From NCBI RefSeq assembly GCF_004005845.1, contig NZ_SADE01000001.1, positions 1,240,001 to 1,304,000 on the forward strand: a DNA stretch of 64,000 nt. The letters are read 5' to 3'. Position numbers and translations under genes: made by a program. This DNA is from Hwanghaeella grinnelliae (GTDB lineage Bacteria > Pseudomonadota > Alphaproteobacteria > UBA8366 > Aestuariispiraceae). This document shows, piece after piece, positions 8,585-17,322 of the stretch. The notes beneath the pieces are model-generated. The model saw only the letters and a program-made list of their open reading frames with translations. It did not search any database and was not told the origin of the DNA. The first letter of the stretch is position 1. Every line of letters starts with the position of its first letter.

Positions 8585-9659
8585 CGATCTCACCTTCCGA
8601 TACATAAAGCAGAATACGGGATGCATCGCCCAAACCGTTGATGGCGCCCGCGGTCTTTGCGGTGACCAGCCCGGCAAGTGCCGCGGCGGCTGAAGGCGAG
8701 GTGGCAATGCCGTGTTTCCCATAAAGCGCCACCGCGTCTCCGGCCTCCGCCTCAGTCACCGTCATAAAACCGTCGGCCTCCCGCGCCAGGTATTTCAAGG
8801 CCAGATGGCTCGGCTCCTTGCAGTCCAACCGTCCCATGCTGGAAACCGATCCTTGGGTGGTCACGGGCTTGCCCGCTTCGATGCTTTCGATCAGGGCGGG
8901 GGCCGCTTCGGGTTCGACGACGCAGATATGGACCGCGTCGCCCCATCTCTGCCGCGCCATGGCGGTGCAGGCGGCGGCAAGCCCGCCGACCCCGGCCTGC
9001 AGGAAGATATGGGTGGGTGGTGCAGGAATGTCGTCGGCCGCTTCGGCCGCCATGATCAGATAGCCTTCCATCACGTCGCGCGCCGGATCGGTATAGCCGA
9101 TCCATGAACTGTCGGAGAGCAGGCGCCAGCCCTTGGCAGCGGCATCCCGGGCGGCGGCTTCCATGCTTTCTTCATAGGTCGCGCCGGCGCGGACGACATC
9201 CGCGCCCTTGGCCCGCAATCGGTCGGCGAAGTCTTCGGGGACGGGATCGGCAAGATAGACCGCGGCATTGGCCCCGAAGACCCGTGCGCCGGCGGCGACC
9301 GACAAGCCGTGATTGCCGGCGCTGGCGCAGACGAAGGTTTCACCTTTCAAGGCATCGGTGTAGTCGGCGGCGGCGCCGTCGGTGACTTTCTTCGCGGCCA
9401 GTTTGGCGATGGCGTGGGCCGCGCCCAGCGCCTTGAAACTGCCCAAGCCCATGCGTTCCCGTTCATCCTTGATGAACACCGACGCCAGGCCTAGCTCGGC
9501 GGCAAGGGCGGGAAGGGCGGTCAGCGGCGTCTTTTGTGCCGCGGGGCATAGCTTGTACAGCGTCATTGCCGCGGTGGCGTCGGTGCAGACCTCTCCATCG
9601 GCAATTTCTATCCCAGTCGGAAGACCCGTGCCGCGCAGCCGGTTTGCGATGAACCTCAT
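8577..9659 (-). CDS. dpaL: Diaminopropionate ammonia-lyase (PLP enzyme)
   Basis: This 360-residue fold-type II PLP enzyme is expected to convert 2,3-diaminopropionate to pyruvate and two ammonia. The Schiff-base lysine lies in ERMGLGSFKALGAAHA. CASAGNHGLSVAAGAR is the phosphate/cofactor loop, and SSMGRLDCKEPS is a string I associate with diaminopropionate ammonia-lyase rather than threonine deaminase. The start at 9659 (MRFIANRL) is preferred to the longer frame. Downstream and overlapping is an M24 peptidase, which could liberate the substrate from a conjugate; that link is inference. Confidence 0.85.
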   Translation of the reverse strand: MRFIANRLRGTGLPTGIEIADGEVCTDATAAMTLYKLCPAAQKTPLTALPALAAELGLASVFIKDERERMGLGSFKALGAAHAIAKLAAKKVTDGAAADYTDALKGETFVCASAGNHGLSVAAGARVFGANAAVYLADPVPEDFADRLRAKGADVVRAGATYEESMEAAARDAAAKGWRLLSDSSWIGYTDPARDVMEGYLIMAAEAADDIPAPPTHIFLQAGVGGLAAACTAMARQRWGDAVHICVVEPEAAPALIESIEAGKPVTTQGSVSSMGRLDCKEPSHLALKYLAREADGFMTVTEAEAGDAVALYGKHGIATSPSAAAALAGLVTAKTAGAINGLGDASRILLYVSEGEIDD

Positions 9660-9752
9660 TACTAAATGCCCCCGTGTTGGAATCAGCCCGTCGAAGCGGG
9701 TCGGCACTATGCAGGAGCGTATCGTGGGAAACCAGCCGTTGGGAGCAAATTA

Positions 9753-10997
9753 TCAGACCGCGGCGAGGTCGTAGTAAAAGTCGCGCCGCGCGGCGAGGCG
9801 GTCGAAGATGTCGCCATCCAATTGCCCGTCATTCACCATGGCGCGCATGATGCGGATCACGTCCGCCGCACTCTTGCGGTCGCGATAGGGGCGGGGTTGG
9901 CCTAGCGCCTGGAAGATATCGGCGATGGCGACAATCCGCGATCCCTTGTCCAGGTCGGGACCCGACAGGTGATAGGGATAGCCGCCGCCATCCAAACGTT
10001 CGTGATGGTTCGCGGCCCATTCCGGAAAACGCGCGCCGGGGAAACACCGTTCCAGCATCTGCCGTGTCTTGGTGACGTGCTGCTTGATGACGGAATATTC
10101 TTCCGCGTTCAGTGCACCATCCTTCAAGACGGCGGCCGTGGGCGCATCCACATAGCCAAGGTCGTGCAGCAGGCCGGCCGTGTGCAACTCCTGCTGTCCC
10201 CTTCGGTCGAAGCCCATTTCCGCCCCCAGGTCCTCGCAGATCAGCGCGACGCGTTCGGAATGCTCAAGGGTGAAGGCGCTTTTGCCATCGACCAAACGGG
10301 CCAGGAAAACGGCCAGCTTGCGAAGCTCTTCCCGGCCGATATCGGATATGAAGTCAGGGGCTTTTCCAAGGTTGGCGCAAAGGTTCTGCAATTCCGGCCC
10401 GCGCAGGGACCGCCAGAAGACCGGGTCGTCCATCACCGTGATCAAGGCGTCGACCTGGGCCCTGTTGAACCGCTCTCCGGCTTCCTCCCGCAAGGCGGAA
10501 GCAACCGTTTCCGGCGTGTCCGGTACGCCGCCAGCACCTTCTATCAGCCTGTCGGCGAAACCGGATAGATTGATCAGCGCGGCCGCGTCCCTGTCCGGCT
10601 GGGGGATCGGCAGGGCCTTCAAGGTGGACCACGGCGTGCGATAGTGCCGGATGATGTTCGCGAAAGGGCGCAGCAGGGAAATGTGTTTGGCGTATTCGGC
10701 GCCACGGATGCAGGCGCCGCAATCGGGCTCTACGTTTCTGCCGTCGCCCGACGGAATATTGTCCGCATCTGTGGGCAGGCCGCAATTGTGGAGTACGCCG
10801 GCAATATAAATGAACTCCCGCCGCGCGACGGACCAGCCCAGCTGTTTTGCACAGCGCGTGGCGATATAGGCGGTTCGGAACCCGTGATCCTTGCCGTCGC
10901 TGCCGATATAATTGACGGCGCGGCCGATGAGAAGGGCCAGGTGCCGCAAGTCCACGCGGATCTTATCCGGAAAGGCGCTGGTCTCGGCAGGCGGCAT
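9753..10997 (-). CDS. HD-GYP protein with an additional degenerate N-terminal HD domain
   Basis: This is a 414-residue soluble protein. The C-terminal domain has HD at 278-279 and HHERLDGGGYP at 331-341, the HD-GYP signature of c-di-GMP phosphodiesterases that yield GMP. In the usual HDIGK motif it reads HDLGY, so the lysine is lost. The N-terminal part (about 35-130) looks like a second HD domain whose HD pair became HN (70-71) and is probably not catalytic. No sensor or membrane region is visible. It could also act as a protein scaffold. Confidence 0.82.
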   Translation of the reverse strand: MPPAETSAFPDKIRVDLRHLALLIGRAVNYIGSDGKDHGFRTAYIATRCAKQLGWSVARREFIYIAGVLHNCGLPTDADNIPSGDGRNVEPDCGACIRGAEYAKHISLLRPFANIIRHYRTPWSTLKALPIPQPDRDAAALINLSGFADRLIEGAGGVPDTPETVASALREEAGERFNRAQVDALITVMDDPVFWRSLRGPELQNLCANLGKAPDFISDIGREELRKLAVFLARLVDGKSAFTLEHSERVALICEDLGAEMGFDRRGQQELHTAGLLHDLGYVDAPTAAVLKDGALNAEEYSVIKQHVTKTRQMLERCFPGARFPEWAANHHERLDGGGYPYHLSGPDLDKGSRIVAIADIFQALGQPRPYRDRKSAADVIRIMRAMVNDGQLDGDIFDRLAARRDFYYDLAAV

Positions 10998-11034
10998 ATG
11001 AAGCTCCCCGTTTCGGTCCGTCCCTGGTGCCGTC

Positions 11035-11619
11035 TTAGCCGGACGGCGCGTTCAAGGCGGACTCTATTGCGGAAATAATGGCCTCGGAATCCGGTTTTGT
11101 CACGGATGGCCACCCGGCGAGTGCGCTGCCGTCCGGTCCGATCAGTATCTTGTGGAAATTCCATCGGGGCGTGCCCTCGGCGCCCAGCGCTTCCCGCGCC
11201 CATTTGTAGAACGGATGAGCGGCGTCGCCGCGCACGACCTGCTTTTCCGTCATCGGAAAGGTGATGTCGTAGGTGGTTTCGCAGAATTCCTTGATTTCAG
11301 TCGCCGTGCCCGGTTCCTGGGACCCGAAATCGTTGCTGGGGACGCCCAGAACGACCAGTCCTCGGTCCCGATATTTCTCATAGACCGCTTGAAGTGCCTT
11401 ATATTGACCTGTGTAACCGCAGAACGAGGCGGTGTTGACGACCAGCACGGCCTTGCCCGCGTAGTCGTTCATGGGCATCGCGTCGCCCTCGATGGATACG
11501 AAGTCGTATTTATGCGCGTTTGGGTCTGCCGCGGATGCCACTGATGCGGTGTTCGTCAGGCTAAGCGCCGCAAGCGCGGCCACGGCCAGGGCGAAGAACA
11601 AGGTGTGTAGCTTGGTCAT
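11035..11619 (-). CDS. Glutathione peroxidase family protein, exported
   Basis: This 194-residue protein has a cleavable signal peptide (FFALAVAALAALSLTNTASVASA), so it acts in the periplasm. The peroxidase triad is present: Cys in NTASFCGYTGQY, Gln in NDFGSQEPG and Trp in PRWNFHK. The catalytic residue is cysteine, not selenocysteine. Family members reduce hydrogen peroxide or lipid hydroperoxides, usually with thioredoxin-like partners in bacteria. ATG at 11619 was chosen because the signal peptide begins there. It is transcribed away from the small gene at 11769. Confidence 0.9.
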   Translation of the reverse strand: MTKLHTLFFALAVAALAALSLTNTASVASAADPNAHKYDFVSIEGDAMPMNDYAGKAVLVVNTASFCGYTGQYKALQAVYEKYRDRGLVVLGVPSNDFGSQEPGTATEIKEFCETTYDITFPMTEKQVVRGDAAHPFYKWAREALGAEGTPRWNFHKILIGPDGSALAGWPSVTKPDSEAIISAIESALNAPSG

Positions 11620-11768
11620 AGGCAATATGGCTCCTAAGCTAGTGAAATAACCGTCTGTCGATAATACGGGCGGATCGGCGGCGCCGATCAATATATCACC
11701 GAAACCGAAACAGGTGGAATTTGGGCCGTCCGCTCCGCGAATTGTGAGAATCTCCACGGGAGGGTGCA

Positions 11769-12140
11769 ATGAGTCAGCAAGTCATGGAACAGGCGATTCT
11801 GCTGTCGCTTGAGCCGCTGTTCGAGAAGGCGGAAGCGGAAGGGTTCTGGTTCTATCATCATTCGAAGGAAGCCGGTGAGATCTGGTGCTCGCCGAAATAT
11901 CTGCGTGTCTGCCATGACAAGGGCCGATACATCTGGGGACCCGACAATTGGGAACTGCGCAGTCCGCTGATCTATATGAAGCAGCTGAAATACAAGGCGC
12001 AGGAACTGGTCGAGGAATATAACGAGATGGCGGAACGCATGAAGCTGGAGGAGAAGATCGAACTCGCCTCCGTCTCCAGCAATCCGGCCGATCTGCCGGA
12101 AAACATGCCCCCCTATGACAGTGAGACGGAAACGGCGTAA
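11769..12140 (+). CDS. Small conserved-looking hypothetical protein
   Basis: This is a 123-residue protein that I do not recognise. It is cytoplasmic, with an N-terminal amphipathic region, a tryptophan- and tyrosine-rich middle (GFWFYHHSKEAGEIWCSPKY, then RYIWGPDNWEL) and a long charged helix (about 75-105) that may form a coiled coil. A GGGAGG site lies just before the ATG. The next gene, a methyltransferase, starts 45 bases downstream on the same strand, so they may be co-transcribed. Confidence 0.7.
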   Translation: MSQQVMEQAILLSLEPLFEKAEAEGFWFYHHSKEAGEIWCSPKYLRVCHDKGRYIWGPDNWELRSPLIYMKQLKYKAQELVEEYNEMAERMKLEEKIELASVSSNPADLPENMPPYDSETETA

Positions 12141-12184
12141 GAAGGGGGCGCTTGCCAATCCTTACCGGCCGAAAGGCGCCCATT

Positions 12185-13012
12185 ATGTCGAAACCGATTA
12201 CCGTTGCCGGCGATGATGCCGTTCGCGCCAACCTGACCGCCTGGGACGAGGTCGCGCCCATTCATGCGCACCACAACCAGGCCGATCTGCTCAAGGCGTT
12301 CGCCCAACCCGGCTTTTCGGTTCTGGAAGACGATACCAAAGCGGTCTTTGCCGAATTGGGCGTTGCCGGCAAATCGGTGGCGCAGCTTTGCTGTAACAAT
12401 GGCCGCGAACTGATTTCCGTCAAAGCCCTTGGGGCGGGGCGTTGCGTCGGTTTCGACGGGGCGCCGGCCTTCGTGCAACAGGCCCGCGAGTTGAATGAAG
12501 CGGCGGGACAGGACTGTGAATTCGTCGCCGGGGATATCCATGCCGTTCCCGCCGCCTATGACGGGGCCTTCGATATCCTCTATGTGACAATCGGCGTGCT
12601 GTCCTGGATGCCGAATTTGCGCGCCTTTTTCGATGTGGCCGCCCGTCTTGCCAAGCCCGGCGGGCATTTCCTGATCGAGGAGCAGCACCCGATCATGAAC
12701 ATGGTGGAACCCGGCGGCCCGGACGCCCCGGTCGAATGGCGCTATTCCTATTTTCAGGATCACCCCTTCGCCGAGGAAGGGCTGGATTACTATGGCGAGA
12801 CCGAATACGAGGCCGCGACCCATTTTTCCTATCAACACACGATGGGCGACATCATCAACGCGTCGATTGCGGCGGGGTTCGAGGTTCTACGTTTTGACGA
12901 ACGTCCGCAGCACATTTCCAACACTTGGTACAATGTGGAGAAACAGGGCCCGCCGATGCCGATGAGTTTCGACCTGTTACTGCGCAAACGCCCCGGGGCT
13001 TGTGGCGCGTGA
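12185..13012 (+). CDS. Class I SAM-dependent methyltransferase
   Basis: This 275-residue protein has a Rossmann-like methyltransferase core: SVAQLCCNNGRELISVKALG is motif I (with Cys-Asn in place of the usual acidic-Gly pair), GFDGAPAFVQQAR follows as motif II and FDILYVTIGVLSWMPN as motif IV. The C-terminal half, rich in aromatics (YSYFQDHPF, FSYQHTMGDII), probably forms the substrate pocket. The family includes small-molecule methyltransferases; the substrate is unknown. ATG at 12185 fits the fold better than the upstream TTG frame. Confidence 0.85.
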   Translation: MSKPITVAGDDAVRANLTAWDEVAPIHAHHNQADLLKAFAQPGFSVLEDDTKAVFAELGVAGKSVAQLCCNNGRELISVKALGAGRCVGFDGAPAFVQQARELNEAAGQDCEFVAGDIHAVPAAYDGAFDILYVTIGVLSWMPNLRAFFDVAARLAKPGGHFLIEEQHPIMNMVEPGGPDAPVEWRYSYFQDHPFAEEGLDYYGETEYEAATHFSYQHTMGDIINASIAAGFEVLRFDERPQHISNTWYNVEKQGPPMPMSFDLLLRKRPGACGA

Positions 13013-13111
13013 TCCGTCAACACTGTTCTGCCGCCGGGCCGCTTGTCGTCCTCTGTAGTTGAGGGCTAACGTCCACCCCGAAGAAAAAAACCGAACAGGG
13101 GGAGGATACCC

Positions 13112-13441
13112 ATGGCTTTCGTGATCATTCCGGAATTTCGCGTAAAGGACGACAAGGTCGAGGCCTTCAAGGAACTGATGGTGAAACATTCCCGCAATTC
13201 CGTCACGAAAGAGGAGGGATGCCTCGGTTTCGACTGCTGTCAGGATCAATCCGACCCGACCCGTTTCGTACTGTATGAAAGCTATGTGAATGAAGCCGCC
13301 TTGGATGTGCATCGGGCGAGCGATCATTTCGCCTGGTATAACGACCAGGCGAAAGACATGGTCATCCCGGGGGATGACGGCCGCCTGCCGCAGAAAATCA
13401 CGTTCTACAATCGCACGGCTTCTGGGACGGATGGCGCTTAG
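13112..13441 (+). CDS. Antibiotic biosynthesis monooxygenase (ABM) domain protein
   Basis: This is a 109-residue single-domain ferredoxin-like protein. PEFRVKDDKVEAFKELM, EEGCLGFDCCQD and RFVLYESYVNEAALDVHRAS follow the ABM / YgiN-like quinol monooxygenase pattern, including the conserved histidines (HRASDHF). These proteins oxidise aromatic quinols or bind heme without a bound cofactor. GGGGGAGG precedes the ATG. It stands alone about 100 bases after the methyltransferase gene. Confidence 0.85.
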   Translation: MAFVIIPEFRVKDDKVEAFKELMVKHSRNSVTKEEGCLGFDCCQDQSDPTRFVLYESYVNEAALDVHRASDHFAWYNDQAKDMVIPGDDGRLPQKITFYNRTASGTDGA

Positions 13442-13509
13442 CTGTCGGCGATGCCGGTTAGGTTTGTATGACTATTGGGGGCCTGAGGGGGGCGCTGTGC
13501 CCCTGACGG

Positions 13510-15204
13510 TCAGCCGGCTTTCGCGATCTGTTCCTGATCGAAGGGCAGGCCGGGTTCGTCTTCCTGCCGGGGGATGCTGATCGTAACGGACGTTCCCTTG
13601 CCCAATGCGCTTTCGATGCTCAAACGGCCTTTGTGAAGGCCGACTAGGGCGTTGGCGATCGCCAGGCCCAATCCCCAGCCTTGTTCGGAATCCAACGGGT
13701 TCCGTTCCCCGCGGGTGAAGGGGTTGGTGATGTTCGGCAGGCGCTCCGGCTCGATCCCTTGGCCGGTATCGGCAACCGTGATCGTACAGTCCCTATCCGT
13801 CGCCGTTGCCTGAATTGAGATTTTGCCCTCGGGCTCGGTGAATTTGATCGCGTTCGTGACCAGGTTCAGCAGAACCTGCTTTATCGCGCGTTTGTCGGCC
13901 ATCATGGGGGGCAGGTCTTCGGGTACGTCGGTGTCGATTATCAGGTTCTTCTCAGCAGCCCGGCCGGCGAAGTTCTGGAAGCAATCAACGATGAGGTCCG
14001 AAACGTTGACGGGCTCAAGGCTCAGTTTCGTCTTTCCGGCCTCGATAAAGGAAATGTCGAGCAGGTCGTTGACCAATTCTAGCAGATAGCTGGCGCTGTT
14101 ATGGATGTCGTCCGCGTATTCCAGGTATTTGCGGTTGTGTAGCGGACCCAGCATCTGTTCGCGCAAAATGTCGGAAAACCCCAAAATGGCGTTCAAGGGC
14201 GTGCGCAGATCGTGGCTCATATTCGCCAGGAATCGCGATTTTGCCGTATTGGCGCGCTGGGCCTCCGTCAGGGCCCTGTCGCGCTCCATTTCCGTTTCGA
14301 CTTGATCGGTGATGTCCCGGCCGTTGCCTCGGTATCCTTTGAAATTGCCCTTTTCGTCGAAATAGGGCTGGCCGCTGATGGCGAGGTGGACCAGCGAGCC
14401 GTCCGGCTTCCGGCGCCCATGGATGAAGTTCCGGAAGGGGCGGTGCGCCGCGAGATCAGCGAGTTGTTTCCGATAGTCTTCCGGATCGCAGAATTTCTCG
14501 ACACCGGATTCCTGCCGGTTCTTGCCGACCAGCCATTCGGAATTGACGCCCGTGATTTCGGTGAATCGGTCAGAAAAATAGCAGAACCGCAGGTTCTCAT
14601 CCATTTCCCAGAACCAGTCCGAGGTGGCTGAGGCGAAATCCTGGAAACGCTGGCGTGCGAATTCCAGGTCCTCCAGCATGATGCGCCGCTCAAGTTCCGC
14701 GGATGCGCGCATGGCGACGATTTGAAGCAAGGTCTCGACCAGTTCGACGTTTTCCAGCGGTTTTTCGTCGACGATGACGATGAGGCCGATGGGATTGTCA
14801 TGGTCGCCCCACAAGGCGATGCCGGCATAGCTTTCCGCATGCATATCCCCCAGCAGGCCAAAGGTGGGGAAAGTCTGTTGGACGCCGGCCGGGTAGCAGC
14901 AGAGCTCTTGTTCCAAGACGGTTTTGCAGGGAGAGCCGGGCAGGCAGTACCCGAAATTCGGGGCGATGGCGCCGTGGGCATACAAGGCCACGGTTTCGAC
15001 CTCTCCGTCATTGCCCTCAACGACCCGGTCGACGAGTGCATAAGCCACGCCGAGAGATTCTGCCAGATGCGTCACCAGGGCCGAGAAGAAGTCGCCGTCC
15101 GTTTCTTTCCAGCCGCGCTGGGCAATGAAACGCAATGTCGCGTCGACCGTACCGCGGTCGGAGAGCAATTGGGGGCGAGTCTTCCGCGCTGTCTTTTCAC
15201 TCAT
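13510..15204 (-). CDS. GAF-PAS sensor histidine kinase
   Basis: This 564-residue soluble kinase has a GAF-like domain (about 20-175), a PAS domain (about 185-300), HisKA with phospho-acceptor His331 in FLANMSHDLRTPLNA, and a HATPase_c domain (NLVTNAIKF, ADTGQGIEP, GWGLGLAIA). There is no transmembrane segment and no receiver domain; no response regulator is encoded nearby, so its partner is elsewhere. A perfect TTAA-N7-TTAA box lies about 125 bases upstream, which suggests cell-cycle control by CtrA. Confidence 0.9.
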   Translation of the reverse strand: MSEKTARKTRPQLLSDRGTVDATLRFIAQRGWKETDGDFFSALVTHLAESLGVAYALVDRVVEGNDGEVETVALYAHGAIAPNFGYCLPGSPCKTVLEQELCCYPAGVQQTFPTFGLLGDMHAESYAGIALWGDHDNPIGLIVIVDEKPLENVELVETLLQIVAMRASAELERRIMLEDLEFARQRFQDFASATSDWFWEMDENLRFCYFSDRFTEITGVNSEWLVGKNRQESGVEKFCDPEDYRKQLADLAAHRPFRNFIHGRRKPDGSLVHLAISGQPYFDEKGNFKGYRGNGRDITDQVETEMERDRALTEAQRANTAKSRFLANMSHDLRTPLNAILGFSDILREQMLGPLHNRKYLEYADDIHNSASYLLELVNDLLDISFIEAGKTKLSLEPVNVSDLIVDCFQNFAGRAAEKNLIIDTDVPEDLPPMMADKRAIKQVLLNLVTNAIKFTEPEGKISIQATATDRDCTITVADTGQGIEPERLPNITNPFTRGERNPLDSEQGWGLGLAIANALVGLHKGRLSIESALGKGTSVTISIPRQEDEPGLPFDQEQIAKAG

Positions 15205-15585
15205 TCAAATGTCCTGGCCGCCGGGATTTTTGGATATCCGGCGGCATCGGCTGGTTACAGTCGGCTCGCTCAGGCGTCGCGAACTGCCCCCCTGCCTGAT
15301 CCGTCGGCCTTAATGTAGCGAACGCTGGATTAATATCACCTTAATTGCGGGTGCCGCGCCCATATTTGGGGTGTGTGTCGATGAATTAAGGATTTGTTGG
15401 TTCGGACTATGCCCTGGGGGGCTAAAAAAAGGTCCAACACCACCTCGCTTTTTCCATGAAGCGGGGATATAGGGAGGCATCATTGGAACCCAGATCGAAT
15501 CGGGCGGTTGCAGTTGTGCCGTGCCCTTTCTTTTTTCCGCCCGTCATCCCCGGCGGGTTAAACCTGTTTTTTGAAAGCACTTCGA
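15205..15585. other. Divergent intergenic region with CtrA-type box
   Basis: These 381 bases lie between the histidine kinase gene and the MFS gene. The only clear signal is the TTAA-N7-TTAA element at 15330-15344 with extra TTAA half-sites near 15310 and 15386. A run of seven A near 15424 and a T-rich stretch near 15530 flank no convincing hairpin. No coding frame here shows family features. Confidence 0.5.
15330..15344. promoter_or_regulatory. Candidate CtrA binding site (TTAA-N7-TTAA)
   Basis: The sequence TTAATATCACCTTAA matches the full CtrA consensus exactly. It is 126-140 bases upstream of the GAF-PAS kinase start. My estimate for eight fixed A/T positions at this GC content is well under one chance hit per 64 kb, although intergenic AT-richness raises that. 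The box is symmetric, so it could act on either divergent gene. Confidence 0.5.
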
Positions 15586-16839
15586 ATGTCCAAAACCGCC
15601 CAAGACGGCGCCGCTGCGATGGATCGATCCCCAATCGGTATGGGCGAGTTCGTTATCCTGATGGCGGTCATGATGTCCATGCTGGCGCTGTCGATCGACG
15701 CCATGCTGCCGGCATTCAACGATATTGCCCAGGATCTTGCGCTGGAGGACGCGACCGACGTCCAATACATCCTGTCCTTCATGTTTGCGGGGCTTGCCGT
15801 GGGGCAGCTCTTCTACGGGCCGTTCTCGGACAGTTTCGGGCGGAAACGCGCGATCTATCTTGCCGCGACCATCTTCTGCACCGGTTGTCTTCTGTCGATT
15901 TTTACCGACAGTTTCGCGGTCATGCTGGTCGGTCGGGTGCTGCAAGGTTTGGGCGCGGCCGGAAACCGGATCGTGGTCATGGCCATCGTCCGGGACCGAT
16001 ATGAAGGCCGCATGATGGCGCGCGTGGCGTCTTTCGTGATGTCGATCTTCATTCTGGTTCCCGTCATTGCTCCCTTCATCGGGCAGGGCATTCTATGGGT
16101 GGCGGAATGGCACATGATCTTCGTGATGTTCCTGGCCGTGTCACTGTTCTCCACATCCTGGTTCTTCCTGCGCCAGCATGAAACCTTGCCGCCGGAACGC
16201 CGCAGGGCCTTTTCCCTGGCCCCGATCATGGCCGGGTTCCGCGTGGCGGCGACCAACCGAACCACCTTCGGCTATACGCTGTGCGCCGGTGCGGTCTTCG
16301 GCTCGTTCCAAGGTTATCTCGTCTCGTCCCAGCCCGTTTTCCAGGGCGTCTACGGGGTGGGCGACATGTTCCCGGTCTATTTTGGGATACCCGCGCTGGC
16401 CATCGGTTTGGCCGGTGTCATCAACGGCAAGATTGTCTTGAAATACGGGATGCGGCGGCTTGTGCGTACGGCGCTGATCACGACCATCGGTCTTGCAGTC
16501 GCTTTCGGCGCTTACTCAGCCTGGATCGGCGGCGTGCCGCATTTGGCCGCTCTGGAGGTCTATCTGATCCTGACCTTTTTCTGCATGGGAATGCTGTTCG
16601 GCAATCTGAACGCCTGCGCGATGGAGCCGATGGGCGCGCTGGCCGGAATCGCGGCTGCCTTTGTCGGCTCGGTATCGACCATGGTGGCGATTCCGCCCGC
16701 GGCCGTTGTCGGGCATTTCTTCGATAATACGGTCGTGCCGATGGTTGGCGGTTTCGCGGTGCTCGGCTGCGTCGCTCTGTTAATCAGCCTGTGGGCGGAT
16801 CACGATCATCCACCAGGACCGATCGTTGAAGACGCCTGA
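15586..16839 (+). CDS. MFS multidrug efflux transporter, Bcr/CflA subfamily
   Basis: This 417-residue inner-membrane protein has about twelve hydrophobic segments. The loop after TM2, GQLFYGPFSDSFGRKRAI, is the MFS motif A in the Bcr/CflA (DHA1) form, and GRVLQGLGAAGNRIVVMAIVRD matches the motif after TM4. Such transporters expel drugs or metabolites by proton antiport. ATG at 15586 is preferred over a TTG at 15571, although its ribosome site is weak. The small YciI gene follows after about 120 bases. Confidence 0.9.
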   Translation: MSKTAQDGAAAMDRSPIGMGEFVILMAVMMSMLALSIDAMLPAFNDIAQDLALEDATDVQYILSFMFAGLAVGQLFYGPFSDSFGRKRAIYLAATIFCTGCLLSIFTDSFAVMLVGRVLQGLGAAGNRIVVMAIVRDRYEGRMMARVASFVMSIFILVPVIAPFIGQGILWVAEWHMIFVMFLAVSLFSTSWFFLRQHETLPPERRRAFSLAPIMAGFRVAATNRTTFGYTLCAGAVFGSFQGYLVSSQPVFQGVYGVGDMFPVYFGIPALAIGLAGVINGKIVLKYGMRRLVRTALITTIGLAVAFGAYSAWIGGVPHLAALEVYLILTFFCMGMLFGNLNACAMEPMGALAGIAAAFVGSVSTMVAIPPAAVVGHFFDNTVVPMVGGFAVLGCVALLISLWADHDHPPGPIVEDA

Positions 16840-16958
16840 TCCTCCGAGGCCTGTCTTAGCGTCGCGGCGGTACAAGATGTTTGTCCTGGCCGGGCGTTGC
16901 CTGGCCCCGTGATTGACGGTAGCAAGGTTGGCCCAATCCAGCAGAAGGATATCTTGCC

Positions 16959-17252
16959 ATGGCGATGCTTATACAATGCACGGACAAACCCGGGATGCTG
17001 CAGACGCGCCTCGACACACGCGCCACGCATCTCGATTACCTGGACAGCAAGAAGGACATCATCCTAGCCGGTGGGGCGGTGATGGACGCGGAAGGGAAAC
17101 CCTTCGGCTCCGTCCTGATCATCGATACGGATGACGAAGCGGTTGCGCGGGATTTCGCCGAGAACGACCCCTTTAACAAGGCTGGTCTGTTTGAAACGGT
17201 TACCGTCACCACTTGGCGCAAGGCCTTTTTCAATTTCGAAAACCTGACGTAA
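16959..17252 (+). CDS. YciI family protein
   Basis: This is a 97-residue protein with the YCII-related ferredoxin-like fold: TRLDTRATHLDYLDSKKDII, AGGAVMD and FGSVLIIDTDDEAVARDFAENDPFNKAGLF. Conserved His and Asp residues of the putative active site are present (RATHLDYL and ENDPF). AGAAGGA precedes the ATG at good spacing. It lies 70 bases before the ThDP-dependent enzyme gene on the same strand; YciI proteins often accompany metabolic enzymes, but no reaction is established here. Confidence 0.87.
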   Translation: MAMLIQCTDKPGMLQTRLDTRATHLDYLDSKKDIILAGGAVMDAEGKPFGSVLIIDTDDEAVARDFAENDPFNKAGLFETVTVTTWRKAFFNFENLT

Positions 17253-17322
17253 GAAACGGCAAGAATGGGACGGCGCGGCGCGGGTTTTCCGCGTGTCCGG
17301 CGCGCGATAGGGAGAACAGCGA

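Noticed and set aside
11401-11440. Possible selenocysteine codon in glutathione peroxidase
   Set aside because: The active-site codon encodes cysteine in NTASFCGYTG, so no recoding is needed.
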